64,000 nt of DNA from Paracoccus haematequi. Its GTDB lineage: Bacteria; Pseudomonadota; Alphaproteobacteria; Rhodobacterales; Rhodobacteraceae. Of this stretch, positions 1 through 7,338 are shown piece by piece (within the stretch, counting starts at the first letter, position 1; each line of letters starts with the position of its first letter). Both the position numbers and the translations under genes were made by a program. The DNA lies in assembly GCA_945881965.1 (NCBI GenBank), contig CAMCVS010000001.1, positions 353,402-417,401 of the forward strand. Reading direction: 5' to 3'. A model generated the notes under the pieces. That model saw nothing but the letters and a program-made list of their open reading frames with translations. It had not been told where the DNA came from and searched no databases.

Positions 1-618
1 TTGGCGGTTGGGGACACGGTCGCGCTGTTCAACGGGCAGGACGGCGCATGGGATGCGGCGGTGGCGCAGGTGGGCAAGCGTGGCGGCGATCTGGTGGTCC
101 AAGCACAGACGCAGGCGCAAGGCGCGCCGCCCGACCTGTGGCTGCTGTTCGCGCCGGTGAAAAAGGCCCGCACCGATTTCATCGTGGAAAAGGCGGTCGA
201 GATGGGGGCGGCGCGGATTGCCCCGGTGATGACCGACTATACCAATGCCGAACGGGTGCGGGTGGACAAGATGGCCGCCCATGTCCGCGAGGCCGCCGAA
301 CAATGCGGCGCGACATGGCTGCCTGCGGTGGCCGAACCCGCGCGGCTGGACCGCACCTTGGCCGGATGGGATGCGTCGCGGCGGCTGATGTGGTGCGACG
401 AATCGCGCGCCGGGATGCCTGCCCGCGTGACGGGCGATCCGGGGCCATGGGCCATCCTGATCGGCCCCGAAGGCGGGTTTTCGCAGGCCGAGCGCGCGCG
501 GCTGTCGGCCCTGCCCTTTGCGCATCCCGTCAGTCTTGGCCCCCGCATCCTGCGCGCTGACACGGCGGCGGTGGCGGCGATGACACTGTGGCAGACGGCC
601 TTGGGGGACTGGCGATGA
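1..618 (+). CDS. rsmE: 16S rRNA m3U1498 methyltransferase RsmE (5' truncated by window edge)
   Basis: SPOUT-family enzyme that N3-methylates U1498 of 16S rRNA in the assembled 30S subunit, using SAM. The 205 visible residues include the end of the N-terminal PUA-like domain (residues about 1-45) and the knotted methyltransferase domain. The SAM-site motifs are IGPEGGFS (about 154-161) and LGPRILRADTA (179-189). Family members are about 240 residues and begin about 30 residues earlier, so the TTG at base 1 is probably internal and the gene continues outside the window. Its stop overlaps the next ATG by 4 bases (ATGA at 615-618), suggesting one transcript with the acetyltransferase. RsmE next to gshA is a common alphaproteobacterial order. 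Confidence 0.93.
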   Translation: MAVGDTVALFNGQDGAWDAAVAQVGKRGGDLVVQAQTQAQGAPPDLWLLFAPVKKARTDFIVEKAVEMGAARIAPVMTDYTNAERVRVDKMAAHVREAAEQCGATWLPAVAEPARLDRTLAGWDASRRLMWCDESRAGMPARVTGDPGPWAILIGPEGGFSQAERARLSALPFAHPVSLGPRILRADTAAVAAMTLWQTALGDWR

Positions 619-1463
619 TCCGAAACGCGACCCCCGCCGACATCCCGGCGCTGACGGCGTTTCTGGGCGCACATATCGAGACGTCCATGTTTCTGATGGG
701 CAATCTGGCGGCGCATGGCGTGGATGACCCGGCGCACCCGCATGGCACGCGGTTTTTTCTGCGCGACGATGCCACGGGAATCACCGCCGTGCTGGGCCAG
801 ACGAATGGCGGCTATCTGCTGTGCCAGATGCCGGGGCTGACGCGCCAAGCGGCACAGGACTGGGCGGGCGTCGTGCAAGGGCGCATCATCGGCATGACCG
901 GGCACGCCGATCAGGTCGCCGCTTTTCTGACCGCGCTGCCGCTGACCCCGGCGGATTTCCGGCTGAACCGGGTCGATCCGCAATATGCGCTGGACCTGAC
1001 CGCATTGCCAGAAACCCCGGTGACAACGCGCATGGCCACGCCCAATGACATCCCGCTGCTGACGGCGTGGTATGCCGCCTATATGGCGGAAACCGGCACC
1101 GCCCCGCCGGGGGATATCGACGTGGTGGCGCGCGACCGGGCCCTGCGCGCCGTCGGATCTCCCGACCTGCGCCTGTTGATCGACGGCGGGCCTGTCGCGA
1201 TGGCGGGCATCAATGCGGCAGCAGGCGATGCAGTGCAGGTTGGCGGCGTCTTTGTGCCGCCCGATTTGCGCGGCGCGGGCCGGGCCGGGCAGGTGGTGAC
1301 CGGCTTGCTGGCGGCGCGGCGCGAAACAGGCGCGCGCCGCGCGATCCTGTTCGCGGCGTCTGTTACGGCGGCGCGCGCCTATGTGCGCATCGGCTTTGCC
1401 CGCATCGGGGATTACCGCATCGCGCTGTTGACCGCGCCCGTCACCTTGGGGACCACGCCATGA
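615..1463 (+). CDS. GNAT-family N-acetyltransferase
   Basis: Predicted cytoplasmic acetyl-CoA-dependent acyltransferase of 282 residues, substrate unknown. The C-terminal half carries the GNAT acetyl-CoA loop in the stretch VGGVFVPPDLRGAGRAGQVV (about residues 210-229), followed by the helix and a final strand pattern ending in ARAYVRIGFARIGDYRI. The first half looks like a degenerate second GNAT fold, beginning MIRNATPADIPALTAF, so this is likely a two-lobed member. The start at 615 was chosen over an upstream alternative at 588 because it overlaps the rsmE stop by ATGA. Its own stop overlaps the next gene in the same way. Confidence 0.8.
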   Translation: MIRNATPADIPALTAFLGAHIETSMFLMGNLAAHGVDDPAHPHGTRFFLRDDATGITAVLGQTNGGYLLCQMPGLTRQAAQDWAGVVQGRIIGMTGHADQVAAFLTALPLTPADFRLNRVDPQYALDLTALPETPVTTRMATPNDIPLLTAWYAAYMAETGTAPPGDIDVVARDRALRAVGSPDLRLLIDGGPVAMAGINAAAGDAVQVGGVFVPPDLRGAGRAGQVVTGLLAARRETGARRAILFAASVTAARAYVRIGFARIGDYRIALLTAPVTLGTTP

Positions 1464-1999
1464 GCTTTCTGCGCCCGGACGCCACCGCCCTTGTCGCCCG
1501 CTGGTGGGGTGCGGGGTTCAGCATCGCGGTGGCGCTGATCGGGGTTTACTGGGGTTTGACCGCCTTTGGCTTTGTCCGCTGGCTGGGCTGGGCGCTGGTC
1601 CCGCTGGGCTTGGTCGCCGCTATTGCAGCGGCACAAAAGGCGCGGTTCGGCGCGGGCGGCGGTGGGGCGGGCGTGGTCAGTGTGGACGAGGGCCGCATCA
1701 GCTATTTCGGGCCCACCGATGGCGGCGTGGTGGCGCTTGACGATATTACCCGCCTGTCGCTGGACCGCCGCGGCGTCCCGCACACATGGCGGATCGACCG
1801 GCCCGGACAGCCCGCGCTGACGATCCCCAATGATGCCGAAGGCGCGGGCGCGCTGTTTGACGCCTTTGTCACCCTACCGGGTCTGTCGATCGAAACCCTG
1901 CTGGTGGCGCGGCGTGGCGCGCCCAGCACCGCGCCCGGTCAAATCCATGTGATCTGGCAGCGCGCCCCCACCGCGATCCGGCCCCTTGCCTTGCATTGA
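1460..1999 (+). CDS. Hypothetical two-helix membrane protein
   Basis: Protein of 179 residues that I do not recognise at family level. Two hydrophobic segments near the N terminus (about residues 17-37 and 40-58) form a membrane hairpin. A Gly-rich linker (about 64-71) then leads to a soluble domain of about 110 residues with beta-rich character and no cysteine pairs or nucleotide-binding motif. This resembles small bacterial PH-like or membrane-anchored sensor domains, but that is a guess. Translation is coupled to the preceding acetyltransferase by a 4-base ATGA overlap. Confidence 0.7.
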   Translation: MSFLRPDATALVARWWGAGFSIAVALIGVYWGLTAFGFVRWLGWALVPLGLVAAIAAAQKARFGAGGGGAGVVSVDEGRISYFGPTDGGVVALDDITRLSLDRRGVPHTWRIDRPGQPALTIPNDAEGAGALFDAFVTLPGLSIETLLVARRGAPSTAPGQIHVIWQRAPTAIRPLALH

Positions 2000-2007
2000 C
2001 AGTGCCG

Positions 2008-2030
2008 GGGAAACCTCGCACTGGTTTCCC
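2008..2030 (+). terminator. Stem-loop between the membrane-protein gene and gshA
   Basis: GGGAAACC, loop TCGCACT, then GGTTTCCC forms an 8-bp perfect stem in the 63-base gap before gshA. There is no U-run after it, so it is either a weak terminator or a structured leader for gshA, whose ribosome site (CGGAGG) lies at about 2051-2056. Confidence 0.4.
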
Positions 2031-2062
2031 GCCTGACCCGCGCGCACAACCCGGAGGTTCCG

Positions 2063-3427
2063 ATGTCCATTCCTCAATCCGGTGGCGGCCCCATCGAGCG
2101 GCCCGAACAACTGGCCGAATACCTCGCCTCGGGCTGCAAGCCGAAATCCGAATGGCGGATGGGGACCGAGCATGAAAAGTTCGGCTATATCAAGGACACG
2201 CTGGCGCCGCTGCCCTATGACGGCCCCGTTTCGGTGCGCGCGATGCTGGAAGGGCTGCGCGACGCCTTTGGCTGGGCCGAAGTGCGCGAGGGCGGCCATC
2301 TGATCGGCCTGCAAAAGGCGGGCGCGAATGTCAGCCTTGAACCCGGCGGGCAATTGGAACTGTCGGGCGCAATCCTGAACGATCTGCACGAAACGCGGGC
2401 CGAGCTGGACAGCCACCTGGCCGAGGTCAAGGTGATCGGTGACCGTATCGGGGCGGGATTTTTCGGCATGGGGGCCGCGCCGGTCTGGACGCATGACCAG
2501 ATGCACATGATGCCCAAGGGCCGCTATCGGTTGATGACGCCTTACATGGGGCGCGTCGGTGGCATGGGCACGTCGATGATGTATCGGACCTGCACCGTGC
2601 AAGTGAACCTCGATTTCGCCTCCGAGGCCGACATGGTCAAGAAACTGCGCGTTGCGTTGGCATTGCAGCCGGTGGCGACAGCACTTTTCGCCACCTCGCC
2701 GTTCTTTGAAGGCAAGCCGAACGGGCACCGGTCGTGGCGGTCCCGCATCTGGCGCGATCTGGATGCGGCGCGGACGGGCATGTTGCCTTGGGCCTTCGAG
2801 GACGGCATGGGGTTCGAACGCTATGCCGATTACGCGCTGGATGTGCCGATGTATTTCGTCTATCGCGACGGGCGCTATATCAATGCGCTGGGGCAATCCT
2901 TCCGCGATTTCCTGAATGGTGAATTGCCCGCCCTGCCGGGGCAGGTGCCGACACTGTCGGATTGGGCCGATCACCTGACCACCTGTTTCCCCGAGGCGCG
3001 GGTCAAGAAATACATGGAAATGCGCGGCGCGGATGCCGGGCCTGCCGATCATACCGTGGCGCTGTCGGCGTTCTGGGTCGGGCTGATGTATGATCAGGGC
3101 GCCCTAGACGCCGCATGGGACATCGTGAAAGGCTGGGATGCCGCCACCCGCGAGGGGCTGCGCGTCGCCGCGTCCGAACGCGCGCTGGCGGGCGAGGCGG
3201 GGGGTGTGCGTCTGGGCGATCTGGCGGCGCGGGTGCTGGATCTGTCGGCGGCGGGGCTGAAAGCGCGCGCCGTGCTGGACGCGGGCGGACGCGACGAGGT
3301 GCATCACCTCGACGTACTGCGTGACCGTGTGGCGCGGGGTGCCAGCCGCGCCGATGACCTGCTGGCGGCCTATCACGGTGACTGGGGCGGTGACCTCAGC
3401 CGGGTTTACGCATCGGAAAGCTATTGA
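2063..3427 (+). CDS. gshA: Glutamate-cysteine ligase (plant/alphaproteobacterial type)
   Basis: ATP-dependent ligase making gamma-glutamylcysteine, the first step of glutathione synthesis, in the cytoplasm. The 454-residue length and features match the GCS2/plant-type class rather than the E. coli class. They include RMGTEHEKFGY near residue 34, a Gly-rich GGQLELSGA segment (about 95-103), and MYRTCTVQVNLDFAS (about 173-187). The start has a good ribosome site (CGGAGG). It ends TGATG, sharing one base with the following lipoprotein start. Glutathione need fits the glutathione peroxidase at 55504 in the same window. Confidence 0.95.
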   Translation: MSIPQSGGGPIERPEQLAEYLASGCKPKSEWRMGTEHEKFGYIKDTLAPLPYDGPVSVRAMLEGLRDAFGWAEVREGGHLIGLQKAGANVSLEPGGQLELSGAILNDLHETRAELDSHLAEVKVIGDRIGAGFFGMGAAPVWTHDQMHMMPKGRYRLMTPYMGRVGGMGTSMMYRTCTVQVNLDFASEADMVKKLRVALALQPVATALFATSPFFEGKPNGHRSWRSRIWRDLDAARTGMLPWAFEDGMGFERYADYALDVPMYFVYRDGRYINALGQSFRDFLNGELPALPGQVPTLSDWADHLTTCFPEARVKKYMEMRGADAGPADHTVALSAFWVGLMYDQGALDAAWDIVKGWDAATREGLRVAASERALAGEAGGVRLGDLAARVLDLSAAGLKARAVLDAGGRDEVHHLDVLRDRVARGASRADDLLAAYHGDWGGDLSRVYASESY

Positions 3428-4026
3428 TGCGGCGCCTGCTTCTGGCACTGCCGCTGGCGCTGGCAGGCTGCATCGACGCCGATGTCGCGCTGGATTTCAC
3501 CGACCCCGACACCATGCTGGGCCGGTTCGACATCACCCTGTCGCGCCAGCTGTATGACATGACCGGTGGGAATTTCTGCAAGGATGGCACCGAGGCGCTG
3601 ACCACCGACACCGCCCGCTGCACCACCGAACGCCGCGTGCCGCTGGCCGAGGTGCTGGAAAAGGGCAGCGCCGCACTGGGCGACGGCGAATTCGCCACCG
3701 ACGAAGGGTTGCGGATCATGGCGATCGACGACAACCGCCTGCGCGTCAGTTTCGACTTTTCCAAGATGGAACAGAAAGACAAACCGCAGGATATGGCCGG
3801 GATGGAAGGCATGGTGCGCGCCGCATTGGCCGGTCATTCCTTTGTGTTCCGCGTCAAGGCGTATCGCATCCTGTCCACCACGGGCACGCTGTCGGCAGAT
3901 GGCAAGGAAGCCAGCCATGTCATCCCCGTCACGGCCTTTCTGGACAGCCCGCCGTCTGTGGGCGGCGATTTCGTGACCGAATTGCAATTGCGGCAGGTCT
4001 GCCGGTTCTGGGTGTTCTGCGATTAG
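3427..4026 (+). CDS. Hypothetical lipoprotein
   Basis: Protein of 199 residues with a textbook lipoprotein signal. It has Arg-Arg at residues 2-3, a hydrophobic run LLLALPLALA, then the lipobox LAGC with the acylated Cys at about residue 15. The mature part is soluble with scattered cysteines (around residues 50, 64 and 191-198), and I recognise no domain. The ATG at 3427 is preferred to the TTG at 3424 because it overlaps the gshA stop (TGATG). The gene probably shares the gshA transcript; the next gene starts 3 bases after its stop. Confidence 0.8.
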   Translation: MRRLLLALPLALAGCIDADVALDFTDPDTMLGRFDITLSRQLYDMTGGNFCKDGTEALTTDTARCTTERRVPLAEVLEKGSAALGDGEFATDEGLRIMAIDDNRLRVSFDFSKMEQKDKPQDMAGMEGMVRAALAGHSFVFRVKAYRILSTTGTLSADGKEASHVIPVTAFLDSPPSVGGDFVTELQLRQVCRFWVFCD

Positions 4027-4029
4027 GCC

Positions 4030-5214
4030 ATGACCGATCAGTCAAGCTATGATGTGGTGATCGTCGGCGGCGGGATCATGGGGTCCGCGACGGCGTGGTG
4101 GTTGTGCGAACTGGGGTTCACCGGCCGGGTTGTGGTGATCGAACGCGACACCAGCTTTGCGCGGGCGGCGTCAACCTTGTCGGCGTCCTCCATCCGGCAG
4201 CAGTTTTCCGACACGCTGAACATCCGCATTTCGCAATTCGCCGCCGATTTCATCCGCGACTTCCCGGCGCGGATGGGCGATGCCCGCGTGCCGCCAGTGA
4301 CGTTCAACAGTTTCGGCTATCTGTATCTGTCCGATAGCGCTGCGATGTCGGATCAGTTGCTTTCTGCCCATAATGTGCAAGTTGCCGCAGGCGCGGGGAC
4401 GCGGTTGCTGACGCCTTCGGAAATTGCCGCAGACTACCCGTTCTATGACCTGACCGGCATCGAATTGGGCAGTCTGAACACGGTTGACGAAGGCTATTGG
4501 GACGGCGGCACTGTGTTCGAATGGTTCCGCCGGTTGGCCCGCGCGCGGGGGGTGGACTATGTTCAGGCCGAGGTCGCGGCAATCCTGCGCGATGGCGCGC
4601 GGGTATCGGGTGTGCGGCTGGCGGATGGCACGGTCATCAACGCGGGCGTGGTGGTGAATTCGGCGGGCACGCGGGCGGCGACGCTGGCCGCCACGGCAGG
4701 TGTCACCATTCCGGTGGAACCGCGCAAACGGTTCGTCTGGGTGGTGCGGCTGGAAACCCCGCTATCCCGCGCGCTGCCGCTGACCATCGACCCGACCGGG
4801 GTCTATGTGCGTTCCGACGGGGCGAATTATCTGGCCGGGTGCGCCCCCGACCCCGACCCCACCGTGGACCCCGACGATTTTGCCCCCGACCCGGCGATCT
4901 GGCAGGATCACGTCTGGCCCGCGCTGGCCACCCGCATCCCGGCGTTTGAACGGCTGCGGATCGTGACCGAATGGGTGGGGCAGTATGATTACAATACGCT
5001 CGATCAGAACGCCATTGTCGGCGCGCATCCTGACATCAGTAACCTGCTGTTCCTGAATGGATTTTCCGGGCATGGGTTGCAACAGGCCCCCGCGATGGGG
5101 CGCGGTATGGCCGAGCTGATTCTCCACGGCGGGTATCGCAGCCTGGACCTGACGCCCTTGGGCTTTGCCCGCCTGACCGATGGCACGGCGCGGCGGGAAC
5201 ACGCAATTATCTGA
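4030..5214 (+). CDS. FAD-dependent oxidoreductase, DAO/sarcosine-oxidase-like
   Basis: 394-residue flavoprotein expected to oxidise an amino acid or secondary amine, passing electrons to oxygen or to a quinone/ETF. The dinucleotide fold VVIVGGGIMGSATAWWL lies at about residues 9-25, and a C-terminal FAD-contacting segment reads NGFSGHGLQQAPAMGRGMAE (about 337-356). The order and length match the DadA/SoxB/FOXRED1 group. The substrate cannot be read from sequence. It follows the lipoprotein with a 3-base gap and overlaps the convergent RNA methyltransferase by 8 bases. Confidence 0.85.
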   Translation: MTDQSSYDVVIVGGGIMGSATAWWLCELGFTGRVVVIERDTSFARAASTLSASSIRQQFSDTLNIRISQFAADFIRDFPARMGDARVPPVTFNSFGYLYLSDSAAMSDQLLSAHNVQVAAGAGTRLLTPSEIAADYPFYDLTGIELGSLNTVDEGYWDGGTVFEWFRRLARARGVDYVQAEVAAILRDGARVSGVRLADGTVINAGVVVNSAGTRAATLAATAGVTIPVEPRKRFVWVVRLETPLSRALPLTIDPTGVYVRSDGANYLAGCAPDPDPTVDPDDFAPDPAIWQDHVWPALATRIPAFERLRIVTEWVGQYDYNTLDQNAIVGAHPDISNLLFLNGFSGHGLQQAPAMGRGMAELILHGGYRSLDLTPLGFARLTDGTARREHAII

Positions 5215-6307
5215 TCGGATCGGTCCGCCACAGCGTGATCGACAGCCCGCCATGCGATACCGGCGGGCCGGGGGGCAGAAAGGGCAGGCCCGTCGCCTTG
5301 GCGAGCCCGCCATCTGATGTGACCAGCCCGACGCGCCAGCCCTTGAACCGCGTCTTTAACGTCGTCCCCAGCGCGCCATACAGGGCGAACAGCAGCTTGC
5401 GTTCCCCGATCCGCGCGCCATAGGGCGGGTTGACCATCACCAGACCGGGTGGGCCATCGGGCGGCGCTGCATCCGATATCGGGGCGCGGGTGAAACGACA
5501 CCAGTCCGATAGCCCCGCCCGCGCTGCATTGGCCACAGCACCCCGGATCGCGCCATCATCCCGGTCTGATCCATAGAACCGCAGCACCGAGGCGCGCGGC
5601 GCGGGCGGTGTCAGCGCGCCATACGCCACCGGATCGAACGTCGCCAGTTGCTGGAACGCGAAATCCCGCGCGCGACCGGGCCACAGGCCCGCCGCGAGTT
5701 CTGCTGCCTCCAGCACGAATGTGCCCGACCCGCACATCGGGTCAACCAGCGGTTCATCGGGCCGGAACCCGCATTGCGCCAGAAACCCCGCCGCCAGCGT
5801 TTCGCGCAGCGGCGCCTTGCCGACATATGTCTTGAAGCCGCGTTTATGCAGGCTGTCGCCGGATGTATCGACCGACAGGGTGCAGAGGTCATCTGCGATG
5901 CGCAGTTTCACCGTCACGGGCGCGTCGGCGGCGATCGTCGCGCCAAATGCCTGCAACGCGCCTTCGATCCGCTGCCGCGCTGCGCCGGCGTGATAGATTT
6001 TCGAGGCCTGCGTGGCCGCCTCGACCTTGACCGGCACGTCCGCGCGCAGCACGTCGCCCCACGGGAATTTTCGCGCGCGTTTGTCAAGTTGCGCCAGATG
6101 CATGGCGCGGAATGACCCGATGCGCGCCAGCACATGCGTGGCCGTGCGCAGGGTCAGGTTGGCGCGCCAGACATCGGGCCATGTGCCCATGATCGTGACA
6201 CCGCCGGGGATCACGCCCGTGACGGGGAATCCCGCCGCTATGGCCTCGGCCTGCAGGGTCGGCTCCAGACCGGGGGCGGTGGACAGCAGGATTTCAAAGG
6301 GTTCCAT
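5207..6307 (-). CDS. THUMP-domain class I RNA methyltransferase (RlmL/YpsC-like)
   Basis: 366-residue SAM-dependent methyltransferase predicted to modify a guanosine (m2G) in 23S rRNA or tRNA. An N-terminal ferredoxin-like plus THUMP region (about 1-160) starts MEPFEILLSTAPGLE. The Rossmann methyltransferase domain has motif I/X DPMCGSGTF (about 188-196) and the catalytic NPPYG (about 297-301) typical of N2-guanine or N6-adenine enzymes. It is shorter than E. coli RlmL and corresponds to its first methyltransferase module only. It is monocistronic and converges on the FAD oxidoreductase. Confidence 0.87.
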   Translation of the reverse strand: MEPFEILLSTAPGLEPTLQAEAIAAGFPVTGVIPGGVTIMGTWPDVWRANLTLRTATHVLARIGSFRAMHLAQLDKRARKFPWGDVLRADVPVKVEAATQASKIYHAGAARQRIEGALQAFGATIAADAPVTVKLRIADDLCTLSVDTSGDSLHKRGFKTYVGKAPLRETLAAGFLAQCGFRPDEPLVDPMCGSGTFVLEAAELAAGLWPGRARDFAFQQLATFDPVAYGALTPPAPRASVLRFYGSDRDDGAIRGAVANAARAGLSDWCRFTRAPISDAAPPDGPPGLVMVNPPYGARIGERKLLFALYGALGTTLKTRFKGWRVGLVTSDGGLAKATGLPFLPPGPPVSHGGLSITLWRTDPIR

Positions 6308-6370
6308 GCGCCCCTGTAGCGCGCCCGCGCGCGCGGCGAAAGGGTCAGGCCAAAGGATCAGGCCAAAGGA

Positions 6371-6586
6371 TCAGGCCGGTTCGCGGATCATCGGCACCGC
6401 CGCCAACGCGAGTGGCGACAGGCCCGCGCCGCCTGCCCGCACATGGGCCAAAAGGGCGGCGCGCATCCGGGGATCCCAGAAATCGTTCAGATGCGCGGCG
6501 ACGCGGGCGGCCTGATCGGTGCCGGGCTGGGTGGCGAAAAACGTGGCGATCTGGTTCGCCATCTGGATCAGTTTGTCGGGTGTCAT
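6371..6586 (-). CDS. fdsD: NAD-dependent formate dehydrogenase, delta subunit
   Basis: 71-residue protein matching FdsD, the small accessory subunit of the soluble FdsABG formate dehydrogenase, required for assembly or stability in related species. It is helical, begins MTPDKLIQMANQIATFFAT and has the central HLNDFWDPRMR segment conserved in the family. It is the last gene of the operon and overlaps the fdhD stop by ATGA (6583-6586). Confidence 0.9.
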   Translation of the reverse strand: MTPDKLIQMANQIATFFATQPGTDQAARVAAHLNDFWDPRMRAALLAHVRAGGAGLSPLALAAVPMIREPA

Positions 6587-7338
6587 CGGACGTCCGTGAT
6601 GCGATAAGGGTGGCTGAAAACCTCATGGCTGGTGGCCCGCACCAGTGCGGCCAGCGTGATCCCCGCGTCCTCCGCCAACCGCACGGCCTGCGCGGTGGGG
6701 GCGGATACGGCGATTATGATAGGCGCTCCGGCAAAGGCGCATTTCTGCACCATTTCGGTGGAAACGCGGCTGGTCAGCACCACCGCGCCCGTCGCCGGGT
6801 CGATGCCTGCGGTCAGCAGCGCACCAATCAGCTTGTCCAGCGCGTTGTGGCGGCCCACATCCTCGCGCGCAATTACGATGCCCTGCCCCGGCACCCAGAA
6901 CCCCGCCGCATGCATCGCGCGGGTCTGGTCATGCCCCGGCTGATGCAGGCGTAACCGGTCGGGCGCGGCGCGCACCTGATCGTCGGATAGGGTCCAACCG
7001 GCCCGCACCTGCGGCAAGGGCCGCAGCGCCTGTTCCAGACTGTCGATGCCGCACAATCCACAGCCCACCGGCCCTGCCAGCATACGCCGCCGTTCGGTCA
7101 GCGCCGCGGCACAATCATCGGCCAGCCACATCCGCGCCTCGATGCCGGCGTCGGACTCGACCACCTCCATCTCGGTGATCTGGTCGGGCCGCGCGATGCC
7201 CTCGGTCAGGGTGAACCCACGCGCGAAGTCGGCGATATCCGCAGGCGTCGCCATCATCACCGCGAGCGTCGATCCGTGATAGACCAGCGCAACCGGCACT
7301 TCCTCGGCCAACACGCGCGGGTGGCGTGGCGCGTTCAT
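6583..7338 (-). CDS. fdhD: Formate dehydrogenase sulfurtransferase FdhD (FdsC)
   Basis: 251-residue chaperone that delivers sulfur to the bis-molybdopterin cofactor of formate dehydrogenase. The conserved Cys pair is in GCGLCGI (about residues 118-124), and the family region REDVGRHNALDKL is present near residue 177. The start at 7338 is fixed by the ATGA overlap with the fdsA stop; a longer open frame upstream lies inside fdsA and is not used. It sits between fdsA and fdsD as in the R. capsulatus fdsGBACD operon. Confidence 0.94.
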   Translation of the reverse strand: MNAPRHPRVLAEEVPVALVYHGSTLAVMMATPADIADFARGFTLTEGIARPDQITEMEVVESDAGIEARMWLADDCAAALTERRRMLAGPVGCGLCGIDSLEQALRPLPQVRAGWTLSDDQVRAAPDRLRLHQPGHDQTRAMHAAGFWVPGQGIVIAREDVGRHNALDKLIGALLTAGIDPATGAVVLTSRVSTEMVQKCAFAGAPIIIAVSAPTAQAVRLAEDAGITLAALVRATSHEVFSHPYRITDVR